Assembly (NCBI GenBank): GCA_016235025.1
Contig: JACRMV010000004.1
Coordinates: forward strand, 372,001-436,000
Direction of reading: 5' to 3'
Origin: Rhodocyclales bacterium
GTDB lineage: Bacteria; Pseudomonadota; Gammaproteobacteria; Burkholderiales; Rhodocyclaceae
DNA length: 64,000 nucleotides
The position numbers were made by a program, and so were the translations under genes. The notes beneath the pieces were generated by a model. It did no database searches, was not told the DNA's origin, and worked only from the letters and a program-made list of their open reading frames with translations. Numbering within the stretch: position 1 is the first letter of the stretch; each line of letters begins with the position of its first letter. This document shows, in pieces, positions 8,937 to 20,209 of this stretch.

Positions 8937-10505
8937 TTAACGCGATTCCTTGACCAGCCGGTCGTTCGCCGGCTGCACCGGGCGGGCGTTGTTGCGGTAC
9001 AAGCGCGCAAAGATCGATACCTGTTCGGGCGACACCTGCATCGGTTGCTTCAACACCATCCAGAGTACCCCCTCGGAACAGGGCGGGGTAGTCAATGAGC
9101 CCATATACGTCCAGTAGGCGCGGTTTTCCGGCAGCAGCTTGTTGAGGTCGATGACGTCTTCCGGCGTCACATCCATGTTCTGCTCCAGCGGCAGGTTGTT
9201 CCACAGGGTCTGGATCAATGGATGCTCGCTGCCTTTTTCCAGCAGCACGGCGACCACCGCCAGCTGGCCTTCGTCATTCCGATGCACCAGATGCACCGAC
9301 ATGTCATAGGCGCGGCCATTGATCCGCTCCTCGGAAGGGCGATGGAAATCAACTTGCATCAAGTCGTAATGCTTGCCCATCACCGTTAGCCCGAGGCCTT
9401 CGCCAACGTTGACTTGTACCGTGCGTCCTGTATCGACAATGCGAAAGCGGGACGGCTTGTAGTCAAACTTGATGCCTTCGAGGTTAACCTTGATGCCCTC
9501 GCGAATATCGATCGGCGACTGGCGCTTCCCCGACGCGCATGTCGCATAGTCCTCCCGCAGCCTGGCCCAGTTGGCCGGCCCGCCTTCACCGTCATAAGAC
9601 CAGCGGGCAGACATGCGCGCCGCCGGGTTTTCCTGCGTGTCCTCCATTGGCCTGACGGCCGGCTTCTTTTGCTTCGCCGCCCGACGCGGACCCGAGGTGG
9701 CATAGTGCAGCTCGCGCAGACGCCTGTCGGCGGCGCTTTCCACCGCGGGCGAAGGAACGGCTGCGCTGGCGGGCGGAGCGGCGGCGGGAGCAGTGCCGGC
9801 AGTTCGCGGCGGAGGCATCCCGGCCCTGGCCGGGGATGGCGCAGAGGCGGCAGCGCCCGGCTTCTGCCCGGCGCTGGCGGCGGCCTGATCTGCGGCGGCC
9901 TTGTCGATTGTGGGCAAGACAATCAGCTTGGGTTTTTCCGTTGGCGCCACCGGCGATGTATCGGCAACCGGCACCAGGCGCGGCGTCACCGCATCGGCCG
10001 CCAGCGTGCGCATGTCCGCATGCATCGGAGCCGGCCGCTCATCCTGGCTGGCGGACAATGCGGCGACTACCGCCTGATTTTCGCCCGTTGCCCGCCCGGC
10101 TGTCTCGCGACTGGCCGGAGCCTGGCAGGCGACAGCAAACAAGCGCTCGTCGATACTGCCAACCTCCACCTTGTTGGCACGCTGACGTGCGACCACATCC
10201 TCGCGCACCAGCGTGTCGCCATTGAAATAGACACGTCGCAGAGTGGTGAATCGGCGCCCCGTGCAGTCATAAAGAATCTGCGCCTGAATGATGTTGTAGG
10301 CGCCGCCCACATCCTGGGCATCGCGCTCGAGCGCGATCCGGCTCCAGGCGGTAACGCCCGAATCCGCACGCGCAATGCGGGTCTTGTCGATGTCGACCTT
10401 CTCGTATTTGCCGGCAATGACTGTCTGCCAGACACTGGCCGCCGCCAGGCCATGCAGGCCAAGGAAGAAAAACAGTCCAATCGACAATCCGCGCAATGCA
10501 GCCAT
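8937..10505 (-). CDS. Secreted two-domain protein with C-terminal alpha-carbonic-anhydrase-like domain
   Basis: 522 residues: signal peptide (about 1-23), an N-terminal domain of about 105 residues resembling surface-adhesin E-like domains (VWQTVIAGKYEKVDIDKTRI), a long Ala/Pro linker (about 130-260), and an alpha-carbonic anhydrase domain (about 300-515). Conserved parts are QSPIDI (329-334), the cysteine pair C323/C476, and SLTTPPCSEGVLW. In the zinc triad the usual QFHFH reads QVDFH: the first histidine is Asp386, while His388 and His405 remain, and the usual SEH reads SEE. CO2 hydration may therefore be lost or altered. Periplasmic or surface location is inferred from the signal peptide. 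Confidence 0.85.
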   Translation of the reverse strand: MAALRGLSIGLFFFLGLHGLAAASVWQTVIAGKYEKVDIDKTRIARADSGVTAWSRIALERDAQDVGGAYNIIQAQILYDCTGRRFTTLRRVYFNGDTLVREDVVARQRANKVEVGSIDERLFAVACQAPASRETAGRATGENQAVVAALSASQDERPAPMHADMRTLAADAVTPRLVPVADTSPVAPTEKPKLIVLPTIDKAAADQAAASAGQKPGAAASAPSPARAGMPPPRTAGTAPAAAPPASAAVPSPAVESAADRRLRELHYATSGPRRAAKQKKPAVRPMEDTQENPAARMSARWSYDGEGGPANWARLREDYATCASGKRQSPIDIREGIKVNLEGIKFDYKPSRFRIVDTGRTVQVNVGEGLGLTVMGKHYDLMQVDFHRPSEERINGRAYDMSVHLVHRNDEGQLAVVAVLLEKGSEHPLIQTLWNNLPLEQNMDVTPEDVIDLNKLLPENRAYWTYMGSLTTPPCSEGVLWMVLKQPMQVSPEQVSIFARLYRNNARPVQPANDRLVKESR

Positions 10506-12746
<2,241 letters not shown>

Positions 12747-12764
12747 CGGAAGCAGCCCGGATCG

Positions 12765-12792
12765 AAAAGTCGGCGCTGGCACTACGGTGCTG
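12765..12792 (+). repeat. Short dispersed-element copy downstream of thiC
   Basis: Contains AAAAGTCGGCGCTGG then CACTACG, identical over 22 bp to the copy inside prfA (38073-38094). It lies 19 bp after the thiC stop, in sense orientation to thiC, and before the convergent HD-GYP gene. Confidence 0.8.
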
Positions 12793-12811
12793 CAGGGTGA
12801 GTCCTGTCTGG

Positions 12812-14041
12812 CTAGGGCGCCCAGAGCCGCTTGATGTCTTTCAGTCCCCAGCTTGCCGCCGCCTCGCGGCTGACGATCCTGTCCGTCACGCCGGGCTGCG
12901 CGAGGTCAACCACCTCGGGCGGAATGTGCGCTTGCGCCTTGGTTGAAAAGAACACCCTGACGCACGGCGTGAGCAGCGACGCCCCCGACTGCTCCATCAC
13001 CACCCCCAGCCGTCCTGACGTCAGACGCACCAGCGAGCCGACGGGATAGATGCCAATGCTTTTGACGAATGCCTGAAAAACCTCCTCGTCAAAATGCCCA
13101 TGACACCATTCCGTCATTTTGCGGATCGATTCCGCCGGATCCCAACCCGCCTTGTAGGGGCGATTGGAGGTGATGGCATCATACACATCGCAGACCGCGC
13201 CCATTTTGGCGTAGAGGCTGATTGCGTCGCCCCCGAGCCGCTGCGGATAGCCGCTGCCATCCATTTTTTCATGATGATGCAACACCACGTCGAGCGGAAT
13301 GTCGCCTGCGCCCCTGCCCTCGACGAGGATTTTGTGTCCCGCTTCGGGGTGACGCTTGATGATGGCGAATTCCTCGTCCGTCAGCTTGCCGGGCTTGTTC
13401 AGCACCGCCATCGGCATCACCGCCTTGCCCAGGTCGTGCAGCAAGCCCGCCATTCCCGATTCGCGCACCAGCGCCTCGTCCAGCCCCATCTGGCGCGCCA
13501 GCGCCACCATCAGCGCGCACACCGCGACCGAATGCATATAGGTGTAATCATCCGCCGTTTTCAACCGCGCCAGGCTGATCAGCGCCCCGGGATTGCGCAG
13601 CACCGAAGCCGAAATCTCATCCACCAGCGCGCCTGCCGCCTCGGCCGACACCGTCCTGCCCATGCGGACTTCCTGAAACATCGAGATCACCGCCTCTTTG
13701 CCGTGCGCGCAAATTTTTGCCGCCCGCCGGACTTCATCGGCCATCGCCACCCGCCGCGGCGGCGCGTTGCGCACGGTCGTCGGGGCCAGCGTCCGCTCGA
13801 CCTCGGCGGCCACGTCGGCGGCCGAGCGCAACGCTGCCTGGTGTTCCGCCACGGCCACATCAAGCCCCTTGGCCGTATCGATCCAGACCTCGGCAATCCC
13901 GCTCTCGCGAATCCGGCGGATATCTTCCGCATCCTCGAGCAGGAAGTGCGTGCGCCAGAACGGGTGCTCCATCCACGAACCGCACAATTCGTCGATATGC
14001 ATCCCGACACGCAGCTGCTCGGCGCCAATTTTTTTCAGCAT
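12812..14041 (-). CDS. HD-GYP domain protein, probable cyclic di-GMP phosphodiesterase
   Basis: 409 residues. The N-terminal part (about 1-100) resembles the DUF3391 domain often found ahead of HD-GYP domains. The catalytic domain has HD in LLHDLGK (202-203) and HHEKMDGSGYP (256-266), so both the HD pair and the GYP signature are intact. It should hydrolyse cyclic di-GMP to GMP. It converges with thiC and is divergent from uppP with a 35-bp gap. No receiver or sensor domain is visible. Confidence 0.93.
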   Translation of the reverse strand: MLKKIGAEQLRVGMHIDELCGSWMEHPFWRTHFLLEDAEDIRRIRESGIAEVWIDTAKGLDVAVAEHQAALRSAADVAAEVERTLAPTTVRNAPPRRVAMADEVRRAAKICAHGKEAVISMFQEVRMGRTVSAEAAGALVDEISASVLRNPGALISLARLKTADDYTYMHSVAVCALMVALARQMGLDEALVRESGMAGLLHDLGKAVMPMAVLNKPGKLTDEEFAIIKRHPEAGHKILVEGRGAGDIPLDVVLHHHEKMDGSGYPQRLGGDAISLYAKMGAVCDVYDAITSNRPYKAGWDPAESIRKMTEWCHGHFDEEVFQAFVKSIGIYPVGSLVRLTSGRLGVVMEQSGASLLTPCVRVFFSTKAQAHIPPEVVDLAQPGVTDRIVSREAAASWGLKDIKRLWAP

Positions 14042-14076
14042 GCTAGACTCGCCGCCACTTTTTCCTCGTATTCATC

Positions 14077-14895
14077 ATGGATCTGCACGCCCTGTTTTCA
14101 GCCCTCGTACTGGGCATCGTCGAAGGCCTCACCGAATTCCTGCCCGTTTCCTCCACCGGCCACCTGATTCTCGCCGGCGCGCTGCTGGATTTCAATGATG
14201 AACGCGGCAAACTGTTTGAAATCGTCATCCAGTCCGGCGCGATTCTCGCTGTCTGCTGGGAATACCGCCAGCGCATCGGCCATGTCCTCGGCAACCTTAC
14301 CACGGAAGCAGCAGCCCAACGCTTTGCTGCCAACCTCATCATCGCCTTCCTGCCGCTCGCCATCCTCGGCCTGCTGTTCGGCACGGCGATCAAGGCGCAC
14401 CTGTTCAATGCCCCGGTCGTCGCGACAACCTTCATTCTCGGCGGTTTCATCATCCTCTGGGCCGAACGCCGCGAACACCGCATCCGCATCGACAGCGTGG
14501 ACGACATCACGGCCCTCGATGCGCTCAAACTCGGCCTTGCCCAGGCGCTGGCCTTGATTCCCGGCACCTCGCGCTCCGGCGCCACCATCATCGGCGGCCT
14601 GCTGTTCGGACTATCGCGCAAGGCCGCGACCGAATTTTCCTTTTTTCTCGCCATTCCCATCCTGATTCTCGCCAGCGTCTATCAGCTTTACAAAGAGCGG
14701 GCGCTGCTCGTAACACACGACCTCGGCATGTGGCTTGTCGGATTCCTCGCCGCCTTCGCCTCCGCCTTCCTCTGCGTGCGCTGGCTACTGCGCTACATCG
14801 CCCACCACGACTTCACGCTCTTTGCCTGGTACCGCATCGCCTTCGGCCTGCTCATCCTCGTCACCTGGCACTTCGGCTGGGTGGCGTGGAACTAG
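14077..14895 (+). CDS. uppP: Undecaprenyl-diphosphatase
   Basis: 272 residues of a polytopic membrane protein. The two conserved motifs are [15 protein letters not shown] (about residues 17-31) and [15 protein letters not shown] (about 163-177). It dephosphorylates undecaprenyl diphosphate to recycle the lipid carrier for peptidoglycan and O-antigen, and it can contribute to bacitracin resistance. Confidence 0.97.
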   Translation: MDLHALFSALVLGIVEGLTEFLPVSSTGHLILAGALLDFNDERGKLFEIVIQSGAILAVCWEYRQRIGHVLGNLTTEAAAQRFAANLIIAFLPLAILGLLFGTAIKAHLFNAPVVATTFILGGFIILWAERREHRIRIDSVDDITALDALKLGLAQALALIPGTSRSGATIIGGLLFGLSRKAATEFSFFLAIPILILASVYQLYKERALLVTHDLGMWLVGFLAAFASAFLCVRWLLRYIAHHDFTLFAWYRIAFGLLILVTWHFGWVAWN

Positions 14896-15140
14896 TCTGA
14901 CTGTGCCAATAAATGCTAAAAGCTGCCGATAACGCTCACATCTTCTTTCGTGAGAGTGATGACAATGGCTATTGACGACCAGCTGGGGCAATACCTTGAC
15001 CGGCTGGCGGGGTGCTGGGTCATGTGGATCGAAGGACGGCGCTGATCGACTTTCATGTGCGATGGTTTTCCCTTCCCTCTATCCTGCCGAGCGGGGAAGA
15101 TTCGCCGGAGTAGCCGGGTCGTGTTGTCCGGCGCCAACCG

Positions 15141-15203
15141 CCTGCGGGCAGCCAGCTTAGCGACCGGCCCGGCGGGGTTTTTGCAGCGAGGGCAGCCCGC
15201 AGG
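15141..15203. repeat. Inverted repeat CCTGCGGGC / GCCCGCAGG
   Basis: Perfect 9-bp arms separated by 45 bp that contain a second GC-rich stem around CCGGCCCGGCGGG. Together with the next hairpin this looks like a folded element. Confidence 0.45.
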
Positions 15204-15233
15204 ACCGGGGCGCGGGACACACTTCTCCTTTAG

Positions 15234-15263
15234 GTGCTTTCTTGCCGTACAACAAGAAAGCAC
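15234..15263. repeat. Perfect 11-bp hairpin in the uppP-ffh intergenic region
   Basis: GTGCTTTCTTG pairs with CAAGAAAGCAC around an 8-base loop. There is no T-run on either side, so it is not a canonical terminator. Confidence 0.6.
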
Positions 15264-15310
15264 TGCGCTTGCCGGGGCGAGTCCCGGCGTGGACGTGGAA
15301 GCGAAAGTGG

Positions 15311-15332
15311 AAAGTCGGCGGTGGTAATACGG
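15311..15332 (+). repeat. Diverged short dispersed-element copy
   Basis: Reads AAAGTCGGCGGTGG then TAATACGG. It matches the core with one substitution (GCT to GGT) and the usual ATACGG end. Confidence 0.6.
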
Positions 15333-15418
15333 TGATTTTCGACATGGGACGAGCCAGAGCGTGATTCGGCAAGCTCCCCCCCCAGCGGTTGTCGCGGCCC
15401 GCTACGACAGCGAGCGGG

Positions 15419-16774
15419 TTACCGCATGCCCGGCAGCATTCCCTTCATGCCGCGCATCAGTTTTTGCATGCCGCCTTTGGAGAATTGTTTCATCATCTTC
15501 TGCGTTTGCTCGAACTGATTGAGCAGGCGATTCACTTCTTGAACCGACACGCCGGAACCGGTGGCAATGCGGCGTTTGCGAGTGGCCTTGATGATTTCCG
15601 GTTTGCTGCGCTCCATCGGCGTCATCGAGTTGATGATGCCTTCGAGGCGCCGGATGGATTTGTCTTCCATTCCTGCGCCAGCCTTTTGCGCCATGGCGCC
15701 AAGCTGCGCCGGCAGCTTGTCCAGCATGGCGGCCATGCCGCCCATGTTTCTCATCTGGCCGATTTGTTGCTTGAAGTCGTTCAGGTCGAAGCCCTTGCCG
15801 GACTTCATTTTCTTGACGAATTCCTGCGCCTTGTCCTGGTCGACGTTGCGCTGGGCGTCTTCGACCAGGCTGAGGATGTCGCCCATGCCGAGGATGCGGC
15901 TGGCCATGCGCTCGGGATGGAATTCTTCGAGGCCGGTGAGTTTTTCGCCGACACCGGTAAATTTGATCGGCTTGCCGGTGACGTGACGCACTGACAGCGC
16001 TGCGCCGCCACGCGCATCGCCATCGAGCTTGGTGAGAATAATGCCGGTCAGCGGCAGCGCTTCGCTGAAGGCCTTGGCCGTATTCACCGCATCCTGGCCG
16101 AGCATGGCATCGACCACGAACAGGGTTTCGATGGGGTTCAGCAGTGCATGCAAGTCCTTGATCTCGGCCATCATCGCTTCGTCGATGGCCAGGCGCCCGG
16201 CGGTGTCGACGAAGATCACATCGTAGTAATGGCGTTTGGCATGATCGAGCGCGGCCGCCGCGATGTCGGCTGGCTTCTGCGCACCCGACGAGGGGAAGAA
16301 GTCGATCCCGGCCTGGGCCGACACGGCCTTCAATTGTTCGATGGCGGCGGGGCGGTAGACGTCGCAACTGACCGTCAGCACTTTTTTCTTCTGCCGTTCC
16401 TTCAGCCATTTGCCGAGCTTGGCGGTGGTCGTGGTCTTGCCTGCGCCCTGCAAGCCAGCCATCAGGATCACGGCCGGCGGCTGGGTGGCGAGATTGAGGC
16501 CGCTACTAGCCCCGCCCATCAAATCGGTCAGTTCGCGGTGCACGACGCCGACCAGGGCCTGGCCCGGAGTGAGCGAGCCGATGACTTCCTGGCCGAGCGC
16601 CTTTTCCTTGATCCGGGCGATGAATTCCTTGACCACAGGCAGGGCGACGTCGGCTTCGAGCAGGGCCATGCGCACTTCGCGCAGCATCTCCGTAATGTTG
16701 TCTTCAGTCAGGCGAGCCTGGCCGCGCAGGTTCTTGACAACGCGGCCGAGGCGGTGGGTAAGGTTATCGAGCAT
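15419..16774 (-). CDS. ffh: Signal recognition particle protein Ffh
   Basis: About 451 residues. Ffh binds 4.5S RNA and signal sequences and delivers ribosomes to FtsY. The N domain is followed by the GTPase motifs GLQGAGKTTTTAKL, DTAGR and TKLDGDARGGA, and a Met-rich C-terminal M domain (MRGMKGMLPGMR). An upstream in-frame ATG at 16816 exists, but the family N-terminus MLDNLTHRLG starts at 16774. Confidence 0.97.
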   Translation of the reverse strand: MLDNLTHRLGRVVKNLRGQARLTEDNITEMLREVRMALLEADVALPVVKEFIARIKEKALGQEVIGSLTPGQALVGVVHRELTDLMGGASSGLNLATQPPAVILMAGLQGAGKTTTTAKLGKWLKERQKKKVLTVSCDVYRPAAIEQLKAVSAQAGIDFFPSSGAQKPADIAAAALDHAKRHYYDVIFVDTAGRLAIDEAMMAEIKDLHALLNPIETLFVVDAMLGQDAVNTAKAFSEALPLTGIILTKLDGDARGGAALSVRHVTGKPIKFTGVGEKLTGLEEFHPERMASRILGMGDILSLVEDAQRNVDQDKAQEFVKKMKSGKGFDLNDFKQQIGQMRNMGGMAAMLDKLPAQLGAMAQKAGAGMEDKSIRRLEGIINSMTPMERSKPEIIKATRKRRIATGSGVSVQEVNRLLNQFEQTQKMMKQFSKGGMQKLMRGMKGMLPGMR

Positions 16775-16806
16775 GGTGGCAGGGTGGCTTGGTGTAGACT
16801 TTAAGG

Positions 16807-17631
16807 ATGTTCGCAATCTTAATGCATCTACTGGCCGCTGCCTTGTATTCCGGTCTGGCCTATCACTTTTGGCGCACCCGTTGGCGTGGCCCCTTGCTCG
16901 ATCAGCCGGCGGCCGGACTCAAGGCGTTTGAACGCGGATTGCTGCTGCTGGCCTTGCTGGTTCACGCAATCAGTCTGCGTTTGTCGATTTTTGACGGCGA
17001 TGTGATGCGCTTCGGATTTGCCATCGCGCTTTCTGTCATGTTCTGGCTGGCGATGGCCATTTACTGGATCGAGAGTTTCTACGCCCGGATGGACGGTTTG
17101 CTGGTTTTTGGCTTGCCGGCTGCCGGGCTTGCAGCGTTGTTGCCGGCCCTGTTCTTCGAGTCCCATGTGCTGGTCAATGCGGGCTCGGTGGCGTTTCGCC
17201 TGCATTTTCTGGCGGCCATGCTGGCCTATAGCCTATTTACGCTGGCGGCGCTGCATGCGTTGCTGATGGCGGCGGCGGAGAAAGGCCTGCACCGGGGCCG
17301 CATCTCGCCCCTGCTGGCCGGGCTGCCACCTTTGCTGGCAATGGAAAAGCTGCTGTTCCGCTTGATTCAGGTGGCTTTTGTGCTGCTGACGGCGACCTTG
17401 CTGTCGGGCGTGTTCTTTTCAGAAACCCTGTTTGGCAAGGCCATGAGCCTTAACCATAAAACGGTTTTCGCCATTATCTCCTGGCTGATTTTTGCGGCCT
17501 TGTTGCTCGGCCGCCAGTTGCGTGGCTGGCGTGGACGGGTGGCGTTGCGCTGGACCCTGGCCGGCTTTGCCGCGCTGCTTCTGGCGTATGTCGGCAGCCG
17601 TTTTGTGCTGGAGATCATCCTCGGCCGCTAA
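16807..17631 (+). CDS. CcsA/HemX-type inner membrane protein (YpjD-like)
   Basis: 274 residues with about eight hydrophobic helices. It resembles the cytochrome c assembly/HemX family, often named YpjD, found next to ffh and corC in proteobacteria. The FRLHFLAAMLAYSLFTLAALHA segment and MSLNHKTVFAIISW are typical. The exact function is unsettled; a role in heme handling is inference from the family. Its stop overlaps the next start (TAATG). Confidence 0.85.
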   Translation: MFAILMHLLAAALYSGLAYHFWRTRWRGPLLDQPAAGLKAFERGLLLLALLVHAISLRLSIFDGDVMRFGFAIALSVMFWLAMAIYWIESFYARMDGLLVFGLPAAGLAALLPALFFESHVLVNAGSVAFRLHFLAAMLAYSLFTLAALHALLMAAAEKGLHRGRISPLLAGLPPLLAMEKLLFRLIQVAFVLLTATLLSGVFFSETLFGKAMSLNHKTVFAIISWLIFAALLLGRQLRGWRGRVALRWTLAGFAALLLAYVGSRFVLEIILGR

Positions 17632-18914
17632 TGGACGAAATTCCCTTATCTGCGCAATTCCTAGCGCTCGCCATACTGCTGGTCTGCTCGGCTTTTTTCT
17701 CCATGGCGGAAACCGCCATGATGGCATCCAATCGCATCCGCCTCCGGCACATGGCCCAGGAAGGGCATCGCGGCGCCCGTCTGGCCGTTGCCCTGCTGGG
17801 GAAGACCGACCAACTACTGGGTGTCATCCTGCTGGGCAACACCTTGCTCAATTCCATCGCCGCCATGCTCACCGGCAGCATCGCGCTGCAAGTTTTCGGT
17901 CACGAAAAATGGGCACTGGAAGCGGGAGCCCTGTTCGTCACCTTTTGCCTGCTGGTTTTTTCCGAAATCACACCCAAGGTGGCAGGGGCAACCTATCCGG
18001 ACTGGCTGGCGCTGCGCATTGGTTACATTCTGACCCCCTTGTTGCGTGTGGCCTATCCTGTCGTCTGGCTGGTCAACTTGTTTGTCCAGCCGCTGCTGAG
18101 GCTACTGCACCTGCAACCCAAGCCCGGGCAGGAGTCATCTCATCTTTCACCCGATGAACTGCGCGCGGTCGTCCTGGAGTCCGGACATTTCATTCCCCAG
18201 CAGCACCGCTCCATTTTGCTTAATTTGTTTGAGCTTGAGCATGTAACGGTAGCTGACATCATGACCCCCCGCGGCGAGATCGAAGCCATCGATATTGCCG
18301 CGCCGATTGCGGAGATCACCGCGCAGCTTGCCACCAGCTACCACACGCGGGTGGTGGTGGTCGAGAACGATCCGGCCAACGTCATCGGCGTGTTGCACTT
18401 GCGCCGCCTGTTGTCCGAAGCGCTGACCGGCGAGATTGATCCGGCGTCGCTGCGAGAACGCATGTCCGAGCCTTATTTCATACCGGCCGCAACACCGGTT
18501 TATACCCAGATGCAATTTTTCCGGGAGAACCGCCAGCGTCTGGGACTGGTCGTGGATGAATATGGGGAGCTTCAGGGTCTGGTGACGCTGGAAGATATTG
18601 TCGAGGAATTGGTCGGTAAATTTACCACCCGGCAGACCGACACGGGTAATCGTCTGGTCTGGGATGCGGCCGGTACGGTGCTGGTCGATGGGGCGACGGG
18701 TCTGCGCGATCTCAATCGCCAGCTCGGCCTGTCGCTGCCGGTCGATGGCCCGCGCACGCTCAATGGCCTGATTGTCGAGCACTTGCAGGATATTCCCGAG
18801 GCTGGAGTCTGGGTGCGCGTCGCGGATGTGCCGATGGAAATCGTCCAGACACAGGATCGCAAGGTAAAAATGGTGCGGCTCCATCGTCTTGTTGGAGGAC
18901 AGCGGGGCGCGTGA
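17631..18914 (+). CDS. CorC/HlyC-type transporter-associated protein (DUF21, CBS pair)
   Basis: 427 residues: an N-terminal CNNM/DUF21 membrane domain with about four helices (to about 150), a pair of CBS domains (about 205-330, DIMTPRGEIEAIDI and LVVDEYGELQGLVTLEDIVEELVG), and a C-terminal CorC_HlyC domain. The family is linked to Mg2+ or Co2+ transport. It overlaps the preceding gene by one base, so the two are probably co-transcribed. Confidence 0.92.
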   Translation: MDEIPLSAQFLALAILLVCSAFFSMAETAMMASNRIRLRHMAQEGHRGARLAVALLGKTDQLLGVILLGNTLLNSIAAMLTGSIALQVFGHEKWALEAGALFVTFCLLVFSEITPKVAGATYPDWLALRIGYILTPLLRVAYPVVWLVNLFVQPLLRLLHLQPKPGQESSHLSPDELRAVVLESGHFIPQQHRSILLNLFELEHVTVADIMTPRGEIEAIDIAAPIAEITAQLATSYHTRVVVVENDPANVIGVLHLRRLLSEALTGEIDPASLRERMSEPYFIPAATPVYTQMQFFRENRQRLGLVVDEYGELQGLVTLEDIVEELVGKFTTRQTDTGNRLVWDAAGTVLVDGATGLRDLNRQLGLSLPVDGPRTLNGLIVEHLQDIPEAGVWVRVADVPMEIVQTQDRKVKMVRLHRLVGGQRGA

Positions 18915-18968
18915 TACTCTTGGCATAGCCAGAAGATAGAATGGCTCGGAACCATGCAGGAGAAACGG

Positions 18969-20201
18969 ATGGCCACAGCAGGCAAGGCGCAAAGGAAAGA
19001 CACTCCCAAGGATTTCAGCTTCCTTTGGGAAGGGAAGAATAAATCCGGGAAGCCGGTGCGCGGCGAGATGCTGGCGCCCAGTATGGCCTTGGCGCAGGCC
19101 GCCTTGCGCCGGCAGGGGGTGTTGGTTACCAAGATCAAAAAGAAGAAGCTGGGCTCTGGCGGCAAGGTCACGGAAAAGGACATCACGCTGTTTACCCGCC
19201 AGCTTGCCACCATGGTCAAGTCCGGCGTGCCGTTGCTGCAATCCTTCGACATCGTGGGCAAGGGTACCAACAATCCGGCACTGGCCAGACTCCTGCTGGC
19301 GATCAAGACCGACGTCGAAACCGGCTCCAGCCTGGCGACTGCCTTCCGCAAATATCCGCTGCACTTCGACACCCTGTTCTGCAACTTGGTCGCCGCCGGC
19401 GAGCAGGCCGGGATTCTGGATACCCTGCTGGACCGGCTTGCTTCCTACAAGGAAAAAATCCAGGCCATCAAGTCCAAGCTGAAGAGCGCGATGTTCTACC
19501 CGATTTCGATTCTGGTGGTGGCCTTCGTCATTACCGCCGTGATCATGATTTTCGTGGTGCCGGCATTCAAGAATGTGTTTACCAGTTTCGGCGGCGACTT
19601 GCCAGGGCCGACTTTGGTTGTGATTGCGATTTCAGATGGCTTCGTGGCGAACTGGCATATTATTTTCGGCGGTCTTTTCGCCGCAATTTATGGCATTGCC
19701 CAGTTTTACAAACGCTCCCGTCCCATGCAGATTGCCGTCGACAAGTATGCCCTCAAGCTGCCGGTGTTCGGCGACCTGATCCGGAAGTCGGCGATTGCCC
19801 GCTGGACCCGCACCTTGTCCACCATGTTTGCTGCCGGCGTGCCGCTGGTCGAGGCGCTGGAGTCGGTGGGCGGCGCTGCCGGCAACCATGTCTATGCCCA
19901 GGCTACGCGCCAGATTCAGGGCGAGGTCAGCACCGGCTCCAGCCTGACGGTGGCGATGCAGAATGCCGATGTCTTTCCACCGATGGTGACGCAGATGGTC
20001 GCCATCGGCGAAGAGTCCGGTCAGCTCGACGGGATGCTGGGCAAGGTGGCGGACTTTTTCGAGGCGGAAGTCGAGGATGCGGTCGATGCGCTGTCCAGCC
20101 TGATGGAGCCGATCATCATGGTGATTCTTGGCATCCTGATCGGCGGCCTGGTGGTGGCCATGTATCTGCCCATCTTCAAGCTCGGGTCGGTGGTCGGTTA
20201 A
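18969..20201 (+). CDS. pilC: Type IV pilus inner membrane platform protein PilC
   Basis: 410 residues with two T2SSF domains (LFTRQLATMVKSGVPLLQSFD near 80, and RWTRTLSTMFAAGVPLVEAL near 280) and three membrane segments. It anchors the pilus motor ATPases. ATG at 18969 is preferred over 18954 because AGGAG lies 7 bases ahead. The assembly ATPase gene pilB, which usually precedes pilC, is absent here; corC is in its place. Confidence 0.95.
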   Translation: MATAGKAQRKDTPKDFSFLWEGKNKSGKPVRGEMLAPSMALAQAALRRQGVLVTKIKKKKLGSGGKVTEKDITLFTRQLATMVKSGVPLLQSFDIVGKGTNNPALARLLLAIKTDVETGSSLATAFRKYPLHFDTLFCNLVAAGEQAGILDTLLDRLASYKEKIQAIKSKLKSAMFYPISILVVAFVITAVIMIFVVPAFKNVFTSFGGDLPGPTLVVIAISDGFVANWHIIFGGLFAAIYGIAQFYKRSRPMQIAVDKYALKLPVFGDLIRKSAIARWTRTLSTMFAAGVPLVEALESVGGAAGNHVYAQATRQIQGEVSTGSSLTVAMQNADVFPPMVTQMVAIGEESGQLDGMLGKVADFFEAEVEDAVDALSSLMEPIIMVILGILIGGLVVAMYLPIFKLGSVVG

Positions 20202-20209
20202 TTTCCGCG

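Larger units (their letters stand above)
14896..15418. other. 523-bp intergenic region with strong secondary structure
   Basis: No frame here has convincing coding character. The region contains a distant 9-bp inverted repeat (15141-15149/15195-15203), a perfect 11-bp stem hairpin (15234-15263), an element copy at 15311-15332, and a GC-rich block. An 8-base C run lies near 15377-15384. It could hold a structured RNA or a decayed mobile element. Confidence 0.5.
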
